A stretch of DNA of 64,000 bases from Bacillus solitudinis (GCF_002797395.1 NZ_KZ454943.1:4268253-4332252), one strand, 5' to 3'; shown: positions 17,243-26,652, counted from the first letter of the stretch. Notes: a model not told the origin generated them from the sequence alone. A program made the numbers and translations.

Positions 17243-17320
17243 ATGGCATTTGTACCAACTGTGATTGTTGGTAGTGGATGAGCGATAGTGCTATTTTCAG
17301 AAAGAATGAGACAGAAATAA
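17243..17320 (+). pseudogene. very small membrane ORF broken by one TGA
   Basis: ATG behind GGGAAAGG reads MAFVPTVIVGSG, then a TGA (17279-17281), then AIVLFSERMRQK to a TAA at 17318. Without the TGA it would be a 25-residue single-helix peptide. The frame is open on both sides of the stop, so one substitution (for example TGG to TGA) is a plausible origin. Function unknown. Confidence 0.35.
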
Positions 17321-17421
17321 CCCTTAAATACCTTATTTTTTATTAGCGAGTGCCAAACTTCAGGAACGAAGTGTGTACGTAGTTTAGCATAGTGAGTATA
17401 AATTTGTGGGAGTGTGGTCAT

Positions 17422-17670
17422 TTGGGAAAGATTCTTCTTTCATTATTAGTAATTCTTTTATTTTTGGTATCAGAGCATCGCATTCCTCGTTTGATTAGCA
17501 AAGCACATACTATTTGAATTATTAATTCCCGCTTCTTTCAATTAAGTATTGTTACACTGTGGGAGTTTCGTTTTTTTACTGTAGCTAGTGGTATAGTATA
17601 TTACTTATTGGCTCACCTATATGAACGCTACTATATCAAGTTATCTAATCAAAAAAAACAAGTAATTTAA
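17422..17670 (+). pseudogene. small membrane protein gene interrupted by one in-frame TGA
   Basis: A TTG start gives MGKILLSLLVILLFLVSEH and continues to a TGA at 17515-17517. The same frame stays open for 50 more codons (RFFTVASGIVYYLLAHLYE) to a TAA at 17668. The unbroken product would have 82 residues with two hydrophobic segments. Ribosome support is weak. It is either a pseudogene with a single nonsense change or a readthrough case. I do not recognise the family. Confidence 0.4.
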
Positions 17671-17761
17671 GAAAAACTTCATAGTAGGTTAAGATGTCTA
17701 AACCTCTAGGAATAGAACATTACCAAATTAAATAAATGACATAGGAGAAAAGAGGCGATTT

Positions 17762-18163
17762 ATGATAAAAAAACTTAGAAAAATTAATATGGAAACTGCT
17801 GTATTTATGGGGATTATTTTTTACTCGATGACCATTTTAATCCATGTTCTTATTATTAGCGGTATTATTCCATTCACGTGGGTTAACGGTGGACGGTCTG
17901 AATCCTTTGCTACTCAGCTTCCAATCTCTATTATCAATCTCATTATTTCTATCGTTGGAGGGGTTTTTACACTGATTGTTGGCAGAAATATACTATATAA
18001 ATACAAAAGAGCATTAACCGTTATTTGTTGGTTTTTTGTTGTACTTTGGTCTTTTGGGTTTATACAACAATTGTTTGGAACAAGTTTTGAAAAAATGGTT
18101 TGTTCGTTAATATTGTCCCTTGGAGTCATTTCGAACGTACGTATGGCAATTGAAAAAAGATAA
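17762..18163 (+). CDS. four-helix membrane protein, unknown function
   Basis: 133 residues; ATG preceded by AGGAGAAAAGAGG. Predicted helices at about 12-35, 53-73, 83-103 and 108-126. The loop FTWVNGGRSESFATQLP after the first helix looks like a recurring signature of small uncharacterised Bacillus membrane proteins, but I cannot name a family. Monocistronic with no clear terminator. Confidence 0.55.
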   Translation: MIKKLRKINMETAVFMGIIFYSMTILIHVLIISGIIPFTWVNGGRSESFATQLPISIINLIISIVGGVFTLIVGRNILYKYKRALTVICWFFVVLWSFGFIQQLFGTSFEKMVCSLILSLGVISNVRMAIEKR

Positions 18164-18299
18164 TTATAACACTAAAATTAACAGAAATACTTAATGATAC
18201 TGTTTGGAAAGTAAGCAAACGTTGTTTTACTAACCTACAAGTTTGTTGAAAACTACTAAACAATCAATTAATTGTTACATTCTATAAAAAAGAGGGGGG

Positions 18300-18734
18300 A
18301 TGTTATTGCATCCAATAACAGTAATAGAAATTACAGTGTCGATTGCTTTTGCAATTGTTATTTTTATTATTCCGTTTTTATTACCGAGTAAGGTCAGGAA
18401 ACTTAGTTTGATTATTGCATCGTCATTGATTGTACTATTGCTTTTATTTTATACGATTCGTCCCTTTTGGATTGAGTATCATGTTTCAAAAAAGACCGAA
18501 CAACTAAACCGTTTTTTAGAGGGGGAATACCCTCATCAAGAGTGGCAAATTAAACGTAGAGTAGGAAGACAATACAACCCTTATCACTTAGAAGTTACTT
18601 TTGAAAACGAGAAAGGCTGGACTTATACATATTCAGTCGTAAATGAAACAAATATTTGCCAAAATGGGTGGACACCACCAGATGGGAAATATCCAAATGA
18701 AGGGAAATATTATAAAGCTAATCATTGTGAATAA
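18300..18734 (+). CDS. membrane-anchored protein with a C-terminal extracytoplasmic domain
   Basis: 144 residues; ATG directly behind AGAGGGGGG. Two N-terminal hydrophobic helices (about 8-28 and 37-55) are followed by a soluble region of about 85 residues with a YHLEVTFENEKGWTYTYSV strand pair and two cysteines (ICQNGW and the C-terminal HCE). The soluble part resembles small PepSY/DUF3139-like folds only vaguely. No function assigned. Confidence 0.5.
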   Translation: MLLHPITVIEITVSIAFAIVIFIIPFLLPSKVRKLSLIIASSLIVLLLLFYTIRPFWIEYHVSKKTEQLNRFLEGEYPHQEWQIKRRVGRQYNPYHLEVTFENEKGWTYTYSVVNETNICQNGWTPPDGKYPNEGKYYKANHCE

Positions 18735-18812
18735 ATTTATTTCTTCAAGTACCGGATGCTATAATCGCTGGCGAACATTAGATTAACTGTGAATAGACGA
18801 GGGAGGACTGTG

Positions 18813-19342
18813 ATGTTTTACGATTTACAAGGTGAAGCAAATATGACACCAATTGTGGGAATATTATATTCCGCGGTGAAAGAAAATAGCCAACGATTAC
18901 AAATTATCACTGATGGCATGACGCAAGAAGAAGTAGATTATAAAGGTCCAAATAATAACAATAATTCTACCGCTCAGTTAATAAAACATATGATGTATGT
19001 TGATCTTAATTGGATTTATAGAATAAAAGGTCAACCCCTTCCCGATTCTTTAAAAGAGCGATATGGTCCCATGATCGATGCAAATAATAGGCTTCCGATG
19101 GTCAAAGGAAGTTTTTAAATACCCTTATCTCTGAATACGAAGCTGTAATAAAAATGTTGAAAGATGCCTGCACACAATTAACCGATACTGATTTAGATAA
19201 AATTGTCACTTTTGGACATGAAAACGAAAAGCAAGCAACCATTCGATGGGGTCTATGGCATATGGCTGACCATAACCGCTATCATCAGGCTCATATCAAT
19301 CAGCTTAGAAAGTGGTATAATAAAATTTCTCTATCAAATTAA
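18813..19342 (+). pseudogene. DinB-family protein gene with a frameshift
   Basis: The first frame (18813-19118, ribosome site GGGAGG) gives the N-terminal part of a DinB/DfsB four-helix protein with LIKHMMYVDLNW, whose His is the first metal ligand. It ends at a run of five T residues (gttttta). Adding one T would restore the frame and join it to the second part, which carries HMADHNRYHQAHINQL, the usual pair of C-terminal His ligands. DinB proteins are metal-dependent thiol transferases or hydrolases. A single-base loss in a homopolymer is either a true mutation or a sequencing error. Confidence 0.75.
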
Positions 19343-19435
19343 AAGCGCAATTTCTTCAGTACAGGATGCGCCTTTTCGTTATAAATAAAATACTTTTCAT
19401 GTATAAATATAAAATTTATGAAGGGTATGTACTTA

Positions 19436-19475
19436 GACAAACGGGTAGCGATGCTTTAACTAGGCATCGCTTTCG
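19436..19475 (+). terminator. GGGTGC-type repeat acting as terminator
   Basis: AGACAAACGGGTA, then GCGATGC (19448-19454), loop TTTAACTAG, GCATCGC (19464-19470) and TTT. Nearly the same stem occurs at 24240 and 31614. Confidence 0.6.
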
Positions 19476-19587
19476 TTATTTGACTAGGGGTGCAGTTGAT
19501 TACAAGAAAATTCCACAATAAATACCAGGCTGACGTGTTAGAATTAAAAGTTAAGTGTTAAGAAGAGAGGAGAGGAGAGGAGAATTT

Positions 19588-19971
19588 ATGAGGAAAATAA
19601 ATTTAATTTCTCTCATTTCTATTACTTTGTTGGTCTTTGTTGGTTGTAGTCAACAGCCTGACATTGATATAAATGAAACAATTGGAAAATCTGAAGATTA
19701 CCTTATACAATTAGAAGAAATAGAAACAACAACCTCAGCATTTGATGGTAAAAACGATATCAAGTTTAGACTTATGGTAGAAGGACACCCAACAGAAAAG
19801 GAAGCAATCTTCTTGTTTAATGAAATATTAGTTAGTTTTATAGAATACTCTAATCATCAAAATATATGGGAGTATTATAACGGTTATTTCGATATGAAAA
19901 GTTCCGACAGTGGTGTAATTTATGAGGCTACCAAAGTTATAGATGAAGAATTACAAATAGCCCCTAGGTAA
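19588..19971 (+). CDS. small lipoprotein, unknown function
   Basis: 127 residues from the ATG behind GAGAGGAGAGGAGA. The N-terminus MRKINLISLISI is followed by the lipobox LVFVGC, so Cys is lipidated near residue 17. The mature part is acidic and about 110 residues long; no known motif. Upstream in-frame codons (from 19555) encode charged residues that overlap the ribosome site and are not part of the protein. Monocistronic. Confidence 0.6.
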   Translation: MRKINLISLISITLLVFVGCSQQPDIDINETIGKSEDYLIQLEEIETTTSAFDGKNDIKFRLMVEGHPTEKEAIFLFNEILVSFIEYSNHQNIWEYYNGYFDMKSSDSGVIYEATKVIDEELQIAPR

Positions 19972-20491
19972 AAAGAATAACCTTTTCATGTTAAATGATG
20001 GATGCTTAAAGAAGTTAGTCATTTTAAAAAGGTTGTGAAGAACTGTACATAAAGTAACGGGCAGCATATAAAAAAATAGGTTTTTATAAAGGGAGAGATT
20101 TAGTTGTCTAAAGTTACTATAAGGTGTGAAGTCAGCTTTTCATTGAGATTTTAAATCTTTAAAAGACTTTTTAGATTGTGAAATGTTATACTTAGACAAG
20201 ATGTAGTTTAGTTAAGTTCATTTCTTCACACAAACTATGTTTTAACAATAATCATTGATTTTGGATATGAGAGTGCAAAGTAAGCATTCGCAAAATCTCT
20301 GAAACGAGTAAAAGTGTATTATTTAGATTTATATTTGATTCATAGTGCGCTTAATAAGTAAGGCGAAAATTAGAAGGGGCGGTTCACTGGTAACGGCAAA
20401 CCAAAGCCTTGTAGATAGACTTCTCACTTTTACTAGCTTTTAAATAACTTATAATTATCATATAATAAGAGATAGTTTAATCTATAAATCA
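19972..20491. other. gene-free stretch before mqo
   Basis: No supported gene. A GGGTGC-like trace (AAGTAACGGGCAGC, 20053-20066) is followed by GGGAGAG and a TTG that opens only 16 codons (MSKVTIRCEVSFSLRF), possibly the start of a deleted gene. Confidence 0.3.
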
Positions 20492-20519
20492 TTGTAATAC
20501 ACTATGATATAGTTATAAT
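20492..20519 (+). promoter_or_regulatory. candidate promoter of mqo
   Basis: TTGTAA (20492-20497) and TATAAT (20514-20519) with a 16-base spacer, about 90 bases before the start codon. The leader contains GC-rich pieces (GGTGGCGCC, TGTGGCGTC) that could fold. Confidence 0.5.
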
Positions 20520-20610
20520 AAGACAGAATAGGTGTGTGACTAGGTGGCGCCTTAGCTTAGTGTGGCGTCTACATCTTTTCTGCAAATTTCAGGGGAAAAG
20601 GTTGGTAAAT

Positions 20611-22113
20611 ATGAGCAACAGAGAAACTAAAAAAGACGTCATATTAATTGGCGCCGGAGTCATGAGTGCGACTATGGGAACACTTCTGAAAGAATTAGTA
20701 CCAGACTGGGAAATTACAGTGTTTGAGAAGCTCGCAAACGCGGGAGAGGAAAGCTCTAACGAATGGAATAATGCGGGAACGGGTCATGCGGCACTGTGCG
20801 AGCTTAACTATACCGTCGAGCAACCGGACGGATCTATAGATATTAGCAAAGCTATAAAAATTAATGAACAGTTTCAGGTTTCAATGCAGTTTTGGTCGTA
20901 TCTTGTACACAGCAAACTGATAAATAATCCGCAGGACTTTATCATGCCATTGCCTCATATGAGTATGGTACAAGGGGAACAAGATATAACGTTTTTAAAG
21001 AAACGTTTTGAAGCGCTGTCAAACAATCCTCTGTTTCAAGGGATGGAATACTCCGATGACCCGGCAAAACTGAAGGAATGGATGCCGCTTATTATGCAAG
21101 ATCGTCCATTGAATGAAGCTATAGCAGCAACTAAAATCGACTCAGGAACTGATGTCAATTTTGGCGCCTTAACGCGTATGTTATTTGACCACTTAAATAG
21201 TAAAAACGTCGACATCAACTACAAACATAGTGTTGATAATATTAAACGTACTAGCGATGGCTTGTGGGAATTGAAAGTGAGAAATGTTGATAGCGGGCAG
21301 GTCGAACGCCATACTGCAAAATTCGTCTTTATCGGAGGCGGGGGCGGTAGCTTACATTTACTGCAAAAATCAGGTATTCCTGAAGGAAAACATATTGGAG
21401 GATTCCCAGTAAGCGGCATATTCATGGTGTGTAATAATCCAGATGTGGTAGAGCAGCATCATGCAAAAGTATACGGCAAAGCTAAGGTTGGTGCTCCTCC
21501 AATGTCTGTTCCGCATCTTGACACAAGATATATCGATAATAAAAAATCGATGCTATTTGGACCTTTTGCAGGCTTCTCACCAAAGTTTTTAAAAACAGGT
21601 TCAATGCTTGATTTGGTGACTTCCATAAAACCTGATAACCTCTTAACGATGTTGTCGGCAGGTGTAAAAGAGATACCATTAACACAATATTTGATCCAAC
21701 AAGTTATGTTATCGAAAGAACAGCGCATGGAAGAATTACGTGAATTTATCCCGAACGCCAAGAGCGAGGATTGGGATTTAGTAGTAGCGGGCCAACGTGT
21801 ACAAGTTATCAAAGATACTGTTGAAGGCGGCAAAGGTACGCTTCAACTTGGTACGGAAGTGATTACTTCCGCAGATGGTTCGATCGCAGCATTACTAGGT
21901 GCTTCTCCGGGGGCTTCTACTGCCGTACAAGTTATGATTGAGATATTAACAAAATGCTTCCCACAACATATTAAAGCGTGGGAACCAAAAATTAAAGAAA
22001 TGATTCCTTCATATGGCGTGTCACTTATGGAAAATCCAGAGCTTCTAGAGGAAATTCATACTTCAACAGCCGAGATCCTTGAGCTACGTGAAAAAGAGCT
22101 AGCTTATAGTTAA
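20611..22113 (+). CDS. mqo: malate:quinone oxidoreductase
   Basis: 500 residues from the ATG at 20611. The FAD-binding start [20 protein letters not shown], then [19 protein letters not shown] and the C-terminal [14 protein letters not shown] and CFP motifs are characteristic of Mqo. The enzyme is a peripheral membrane FAD protein that oxidises malate to oxaloacetate and passes electrons to menaquinone, bypassing NAD-linked malate dehydrogenase in the TCA cycle. Length is normal. The frame is open upstream to 20536, but that leader has no ribosome site and reads as non-coding. Single gene with its own promoter and a strong terminator. Confidence 0.93.
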   Translation: MSNRETKKDVILIGAGVMSATMGTLLKELVPDWEITVFEKLANAGEESSNEWNNAGTGHAALCELNYTVEQPDGSIDISKAIKINEQFQVSMQFWSYLVHSKLINNPQDFIMPLPHMSMVQGEQDITFLKKRFEALSNNPLFQGMEYSDDPAKLKEWMPLIMQDRPLNEAIAATKIDSGTDVNFGALTRMLFDHLNSKNVDINYKHSVDNIKRTSDGLWELKVRNVDSGQVERHTAKFVFIGGGGGSLHLLQKSGIPEGKHIGGFPVSGIFMVCNNPDVVEQHHAKVYGKAKVGAPPMSVPHLDTRYIDNKKSMLFGPFAGFSPKFLKTGSMLDLVTSIKPDNLLTMLSAGVKEIPLTQYLIQQVMLSKEQRMEELREFIPNAKSEDWDLVVAGQRVQVIKDTVEGGKGTLQLGTEVITSADGSIAALLGASPGASTAVQVMIEILTKCFPQHIKAWEPKIKEMIPSYGVSLMENPELLEEIHTSTAEILELREKELAYS

Positions 22114-22267
22114 TTCTTTGGATGTAGAAACAAAGGTATTTATTGTGTAACCAATATTTTTCATCAATGGACTATCGTTACGATGATGAAGAGATTGTAA
22201 AGGCATGATTGAAAAAAGAGGTAAAAAAACTCAAGGAATTGGGTAAATAGTAGAATAACATTGTAAC

Positions 22268-22311
22268 AAAAAATAACCTTTAATCTATCTTTAGATTAAA
22301 GGTTATTTTTT
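22268..22311. terminator. bidirectional terminator between mqo and the LCP gene
   Basis: AAATAACCTTTAATCTA / TAGATTAAAGGTTATTT with a short loop and T-runs on both strands; it serves two convergent genes. Confidence 0.85.
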
Positions 22312-22340
22312 TAACATTCGCAGTTGTAGTGAGTTAACTA

Positions 22341-23240
22341 CTACCTAAGAAAATCATGGATAGCATTCTTATTCTTTTCGAAATCTATTTCTAGCACCTG
22401 TCCAACTTCTTGATAAGTAGGTTCAGTAAAAGACCCGTCAATCGGTATAACCATTGTTTCTATCTCACTTTTATTTAACATCACTTCTGTTGCAATACTA
22501 AAAATCGTTAAGGTCTCTAAATTTGTATCAATGTATTGTTGTAGGGTGCCTATCACTTTCGGAAGTTTGCTTATTCCATATAAACTTGTAAACTCATTTT
22601 TTATACTTGATATGACCTCTTGTTGACGCTCTACACGACCAAAGTCTCCTCTTCGGTCATGACGAAAACGCGCATAACCAAGTAGTTCTTTCCCATTTAA
22701 CTTGTGGAGACCAGGTTCTAAAGTTACACCTATTTGTTTAGACATTTGTTTTTCTATATTTATTTCGATTCCGTCGGGAGAGATCACATCTATAATTTTT
22801 TCAAAGCCTTCAAAATTAACCATTGCATAATAATGAATATCAATATCAAAATTTTGTTTAATCGTTTGGCGAAGTAACTCTGGCCCTCCATGGAAAAAAG
22901 CAGCATTAATCTTATTATTACCGTAGCCAGGTATCGTTACATACGTATCTCTCATGATAGAAACAAGTTTTGGTTTATTCGTTTCTGTATTGTATTGAGC
23001 AATCATTATTGTATCTGTACGTGAAATTTCTTCACCATTACGGGCATCGGATCCTAGTAAGAGGACATTAAATGTACCCTTAACTTTCTGTTCAGGAGCA
23101 TTAAACTCATGCTTTTTTTTGATTGAAGCATCTGCCTCTTTAATACCCATAAAATATTGATAACCTGAATATCCTATCACTGAGAGTAATAATATCATTG
23201 ATATAAGAATTATCCGTTTAAGAACAGTTCTTTTCTTCAT
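22341..23240 (-). CDS. LytR-CpsA-Psr (LCP) family cell-wall glycopolymer transferase
   Basis: 299 residues from the minus-strand ATG at 23240; GGAAAGG lies 8 bases upstream. Starts further upstream lack ribosome sites. One N-terminal membrane helix (about 8-30) is followed by the LCP catalytic domain: FNVLLLGSDAR, SRTDTIMIA, SIMRDTYVTIPG, then GYARFRHDRRGDFGRVERQQ, which holds the conserved arginines for pyrophosphate-lipid binding. LCP enzymes transfer lipid-linked wall polymers such as teichoic acids to peptidoglycan outside the membrane. No polymer genes adjoin it, so the substrate is open. Confidence 0.88.
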   Translation of the reverse strand: MKKRTVLKRIILISMILLLSVIGYSGYQYFMGIKEADASIKKKHEFNAPEQKVKGTFNVLLLGSDARNGEEISRTDTIMIAQYNTETNKPKLVSIMRDTYVTIPGYGNNKINAAFFHGGPELLRQTIKQNFDIDIHYYAMVNFEGFEKIIDVISPDGIEINIEKQMSKQIGVTLEPGLHKLNGKELLGYARFRHDRRGDFGRVERQQEVISSIKNEFTSLYGISKLPKVIGTLQQYIDTNLETLTIFSIATEVMLNKSEIETMVIPIDGSFTEPTYQEVGQVLEIDFEKNKNAIHDFLR

Positions 23241-23905
23241 TTTTTTACCTTTCCGATTTAACCTACTATCCATAGAATACACCACCATCACTAAATAAAA
23301 TAACAAATAAAAATTTAATAAATATAATAGTAACAAGAAAAATGGGAAACTTGTGATTTGAAGTAAAACGGGAACACAGAGGTAATTGAGTACATCCCAA
23401 ACAGTTGCAGGGGTTTGAAATCACCGTATCTACCAAGAAAACTATTTCCTGATGTGTGTGCATTTCGAGATCTATGAGTAAGCCTAACGGGAAGTTTCTG
23501 AGTGTATTAAGTTAGAAATCATATTAATTCTAGGATTTTTGATATAGCAGAATTATCTGAAATTTTAAAAAAAAACAGGGAAATTATATTTAACTGAGCA
23601 AGAGTGAAATCAAGTTAGATAATGTCTACTTTTCGGTCATTACCCCTTAATTGTTAATAAATGTCGGAGAGTTCTATTGTACATTACACTCTATAATCAT
23701 GCAAATGAATTGTCCTAAAATCAGTTAGAGATGTTATTTACTAGTATTCGAAAGAGTTAAGTGGCAGTATATTTTAAGTATTGATAAGAGAGTATATTGA
23801 GAAAATAGGAGAACAAGTAGAAATAGGGGAATTTATCAGAGCATTCGACAATGAGGTTCACCAAGTTGGAGTAGAATGGACAATCGGTTAAAATACTCCA
23901 AGAGA
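23241..23905. other. gene-free stretch
   Basis: No supported gene in about 660 bases. A 36-codon frame at 23781-23891 from a TTG (with IEKIGEQVEIGEFIRAF) has no ribosome site and is unrecognised. A GTAATACCG / CGGTATTAC hairpin without T-run lies at 23906-23938. Confidence 0.3.
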
Positions 23906-23946
23906 GTAATACCGCTTATTTATTATAAACGGTATTACATATGTGA

Positions 23947-24175
23947 TTACTCTTCTTCTGTTATTGTCCAACTATGTGCAAATTCTACACTACCCTTTAA
24001 TGTTTGTGAAACCGGGCAGTTGCGATCAAATACGTTTAGCGCACGTTCTGCTTTTTCACGTGTTCCTTGTGGTACCGTCAGATCGTAATGACAAGAAATC
24101 TGCGTGATCTTCAATACTCCTTCTGGTGCCTCAATAGTTCCTTTGAAAGACCCTTTTAACTTGTTGGGGTAAAAA
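23947..24175 (-). pseudogene. C-terminal remnant of an OsmC-family gene
   Basis: The minus strand encodes about 75 residues with ITQISCHYDL, then EKAERALNVFDRNCPVSQTL and KGSVEFAHSW up to a TAA. The NCPVxQTLKG block with its cysteine is the C-terminal signature of OsmC/Ohr-type peroxide-detoxifying proteins. The N-terminal half with the other catalytic Cys is missing, and a stop codon lies just upstream of the surviving part beside a GGGTGC-type repeat. Confidence 0.7.
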
Positions 24176-24239
24176 AGTTAAGAACATGATGAGTTAGCTA
24201 AAACCATTCCAATGGTTGTGAAAATTATTCAACTTAAGG

Positions 24240-24275
24240 TTGCGATGCGTTAACAAGGCATCGCTTATTCCTTGT
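24240..24275 (+). repeat. GGGTGC-type hairpin repeat (short form)
   Basis: GCGATGC, GTTAACAAG and GCATCGC give the same stem as the copies near 19448 and 31614. Confidence 0.5.
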
Positions 24276-24341
24276 TTCACTAGAAGAACTATTATAGTTG
24301 GAGAAAAAGAGAGAGGTGATGGGTTAGATAAAAAAGTAGTA

Positions 24342-24455
24342 TTGGTTTCGACTTTTTTATTTGTCGTAATTGGCTTATTACTGTGGATGGTTCATTTAAC
24401 CACAGATACTTTTGATCTCATATGGCTGGATATAGTTCGTTTATTTATTAATTGA
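24342..24455 (+). CDS. tiny membrane peptide, start uncertain
   Basis: The frame encodes a hydrophobic peptide (STFLFVVIGLLLWMVHL) and ends at TGA 24453. The good ribosome site AGAGAGGTG (24310-24318) points to a TTA codon at 24324, which is not a normal start; the first usable start is the TTG at 24342. The gene may be inactivated or mis-started. Its stop is one base before the ATG of the next tiny ORF. Confidence 0.3.
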   Translation: MVSTFLFVVIGLLLWMVHLTTDTFDLIWLDIVRLFIN

Positions 24456-24456
24456 T

Positions 24457-24567
24457 ATGGATGAAATGCTTTATGAAAAACTTGGTTTTTTGTTCTCATT
24501 AGTTCCATCACTTTTGATTTTAATTGGGTTTTTTGGGAGAACTGTAAAAAAGAATGAATTAATTTAA
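24457..24567 (+). CDS. 36-residue single-helix peptide
   Basis: ATG one base after the preceding TGA, so translation could be coupled. Sequence: MDEMLYEKLG, then a hydrophobic helix (FLFSLVPSLLILIGFFG) and a basic tail. Unknown function. Confidence 0.3.
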   Translation: MDEMLYEKLGFLFSLVPSLLILIGFFGRTVKKNELI

Positions 24568-24603
24568 CTAAAGGGCAGAATGTTCAATAAAAAATTACAT
24601 TGA

Positions 24604-24637
24604 TTAAGCATGGACCCTGTACAGGGTCCATGCTTAA
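24604..24637. repeat. perfect 34-bp palindrome
   Basis: TTAAGCATGGACCCTGT is followed directly by its exact reverse complement, with no loop. There is no T-run. It could be a protein-binding site or a cruciform-forming element; it lies between the tiny ORFs and the convergent gene at 24705. Confidence 0.8.
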
Positions 24638-24704
24638 GTGGTGTGGTAATAATACCTAAAAGAAATCTGTCATTCAAGACAACGCTTAAAGAATTTTTAT
24701 ATTT

Positions 24705-25397
24705 TTAATGGTACCTACCATTACCGATACTACCATCGACTATATCGTTTACTTTTTCTATCGCTTGCTCTACCATTTCATCAGCAATCATTACTACGTC
24801 TGTATCATATTGTTCTTCTTTTGACACATCGAACTGTAGTTTCTCAGCATAAGGTGCTGGTCTATTCATCATATGAGCCGACATAACCTCACAGAGAAGA
24901 GCGCGTCCTCTTTCGGCATTTAACTTTCCAGTACAAATATCGTGCATTATGTTAAGGGCAGTAAAATTCGCAGCCTCCATATCACAGCGAGAAGATACCT
25001 CGCCCCTTGTCTTTTCAACGATTAAACTTCCATCAAACTTAGCAAGCTCGTTAAACATCTCTTGGGGGACCGTATAATTAATAACTTGCTCGATAACATC
25101 GGTATGGGGTTGTGGGAAATCATGTGGGATTTCATCACGATAGACAATAGTTCGTTTCCAAGGTCGATTGTTGTACCAGATTAATCGACTTGGAATCGCT
25201 TCATTCGGAGAACCATATTGTTCGATTGTAAGATTTGCCGATTTCTTTGACATAGCATTCCAATTATTAATAATCGCTTGAACCTTTTCCATATCTTCAA
25301 TAGTTTGAGTTATCTTTTCCGCTCCGCCAAAAGTTTGTACCTTGATATCGCTTGCCATTGAGACAGCTGCAGTTTTCCATTTTTCTTCTTGTTCCAT
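24705..25397 (-). CDS. conserved-looking cytosolic protein, unknown function
   Basis: 230 residues from the minus-strand ATG at 25397, chosen because AGAGGGTGG lies five bases upstream; the ATG at 25415 is inside that region. The protein is soluble and mixed alpha/beta with acidic termini. Recognisable patches are NNRPWKRTIVYRDEIPHDFP, a hydrophobic middle around YTVPQEMFNELAKFDGSLIV and a helical ADEMVEQAIEKVNDI tail. I know no domain for it. Monocistronic, convergent with the tiny ORFs. Confidence 0.6.
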   Translation of the reverse strand: MEQEEKWKTAAVSMASDIKVQTFGGAEKITQTIEDMEKVQAIINNWNAMSKKSANLTIEQYGSPNEAIPSRLIWYNNRPWKRTIVYRDEIPHDFPQPHTDVIEQVINYTVPQEMFNELAKFDGSLIVEKTRGEVSSRCDMEAANFTALNIMHDICTGKLNAERGRALLCEVMSAHMMNRPAPYAEKLQFDVSKEEQYDTDVVMIADEMVEQAIEKVNDIVDGSIGNGRYH

Positions 25398-25794
25398 AAA
25401 ATCCACCCTCTTCATTCATTTAATTCTTCTTAGTATCCGAAACATTTATAAATAAATACAGTAAATAGATGATGTTTTCCTTATTTAACAAACGGGTGTC
25501 ATGACTAAATGACAAGGAAAATAGTGTTATTCAACTAGTGGAAAATAAATTATTTAACTCTAACAAAAGCTCATATTTATTCCCTCTACTTTTCAGAGGA
25601 ATTTTCCTTCGATTCATTATCATCATTTCAATGCCTTTAAACAAACGGAATAAACTAAAAGATTATAATCAATTTATCCATTTAACTTTGATCTCGAATA
25701 AGTCTAATACGATTAATGAATATTCTTGTTAGGGCAGGGAACATTAGTATTCAACTAATTAAATATGTTCACAGATGAAAGGAGGGGCATATAC
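25398..25794. other. intergenic region before the arabinose-lipid operon
   Basis: Contains a GGGTGC-type repeat (CAAACGGGTGTCATGACTAAATGACA, 25489-25514) and A/T-rich DNA. I see no gene. A short plus-strand frame at 25538-25732 lacks a ribosome site. Confidence 0.4.
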
Positions 25795-26652
25795 CTGAAA
25801 CCGTTGATTGCCCAGCTTAGGCCGAAGCAGTGGACAAAGTGCCTGCTTATTTTTGCTGCACCGGTCTTCTCGGAAAAATTCCTAGAAACCGAGATAATGG
25901 TCATGACCATCACGGCTTTTTTCTGTTTTGCCTTTACTGCCAGCAGCGTGTACATAATTAACGATATTATGGATGTAGAAAAAGACCGGCTGCACCCTGA
26001 AAAATCGAAGCGTCCAATCGCCTCCGGGGCACTGAGCATCAGAACTGCTATGTCCTTTGGGACTCTTTTATTGGTTTTAGCCTTAATTACGGCTTACTGG
26101 ATTACTCCTTTATTTGCCGGCATTCTTTTGTTCTACTTGGCCAAAAACATCCTTTATTGCATTTGGCTAAAGCATATTGTGATAATTGATGTCATGGTTA
26201 TCGCTGTAGGGTTTGTCCTACGTGGTTTCTCAGGTGCCGTGGTTGTGGATGTCGGCGTGACTTCCTGGTTTATCCTCTGCACCATGCTGCTTGCATTGTT
26301 TCTTGCATTGGGGAAAAGAAGGCACGAATTGAAATTGTTAAACGGCGATAAAACTAAGCAAAGAAAAGTTTTAGAACATTACTCGTTACACTTTTTGGAT
26401 CAATTAATTTCTATTGTTACCGCTGCTACAATTATTACTTATTCTCTTTATACAGCGAACACAGATGAGAATGCTTATATGATGTGGACGATTCCGTTTG
26501 TTATCTATGGCATTTTCCGCTATTTATATCTCGTTCACATGAAGCAAGAGGGAGGGAGTCCGGAAAGGGTTTTGCTTGAGGATAAGCATATTTTGCTGAC
26601 GGTTATCTTCTTTACCCTGAGCGTGATGTTAATAAAAATTTTTTTGCAGTAA
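25795..26652 (+). CDS. UbiA-family 5-phosphoribosyl-polyprenyl-phosphate synthase
   Basis: 285 residues with eight or nine membrane helices. The Mg-pyrophosphate motif is NDIMDVEKD (residues 56-64, NDxxDxxxD) with RLHPEKSKRPIASG behind it, the pattern of Rv3806c-type enzymes that join PRPP to polyprenyl phosphate rather than of quinone-making UbiA. RPKQWTK at residues 9-15 is also typical of this subgroup. The start is probably CTG at 25795: AGGAGGGG lies 9 bases upstream, homologues begin with this segment, and the ATG at 25765 precedes the ribosome site. First gene of a five-gene operon with a DprE1/DprE2 pair, which supports the assignment. Confidence 0.8.
   Translation: MKPLIAQLRPKQWTKCLLIFAAPVFSEKFLETEIMVMTITAFFCFAFTASSVYIINDIMDVEKDRLHPEKSKRPIASGALSIRTAMSFGTLLLVLALITAYWITPLFAGILLFYLAKNILYCIWLKHIVIIDVMVIAVGFVLRGFSGAVVVDVGVTSWFILCTMLLALFLALGKRRHELKLLNGDKTKQRKVLEHYSLHFLDQLISIVTAATIITYSLYTANTDENAYMMWTIPFVIYGIFRYLYLVHMKQEGGSPERVLLEDKHILLTVIFFTLSVMLIKIFLQ

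Noticed and set aside
24705-25397. Immunity protein or toxin partner
   Set aside because: The sequence shows no matching fold or neighbour; left as unknown.
25538-25732. 64-codon plus-strand ORF before the arabinose-lipid operon
   Set aside because: No ribosome site, A/T-driven amino-acid content, no family.
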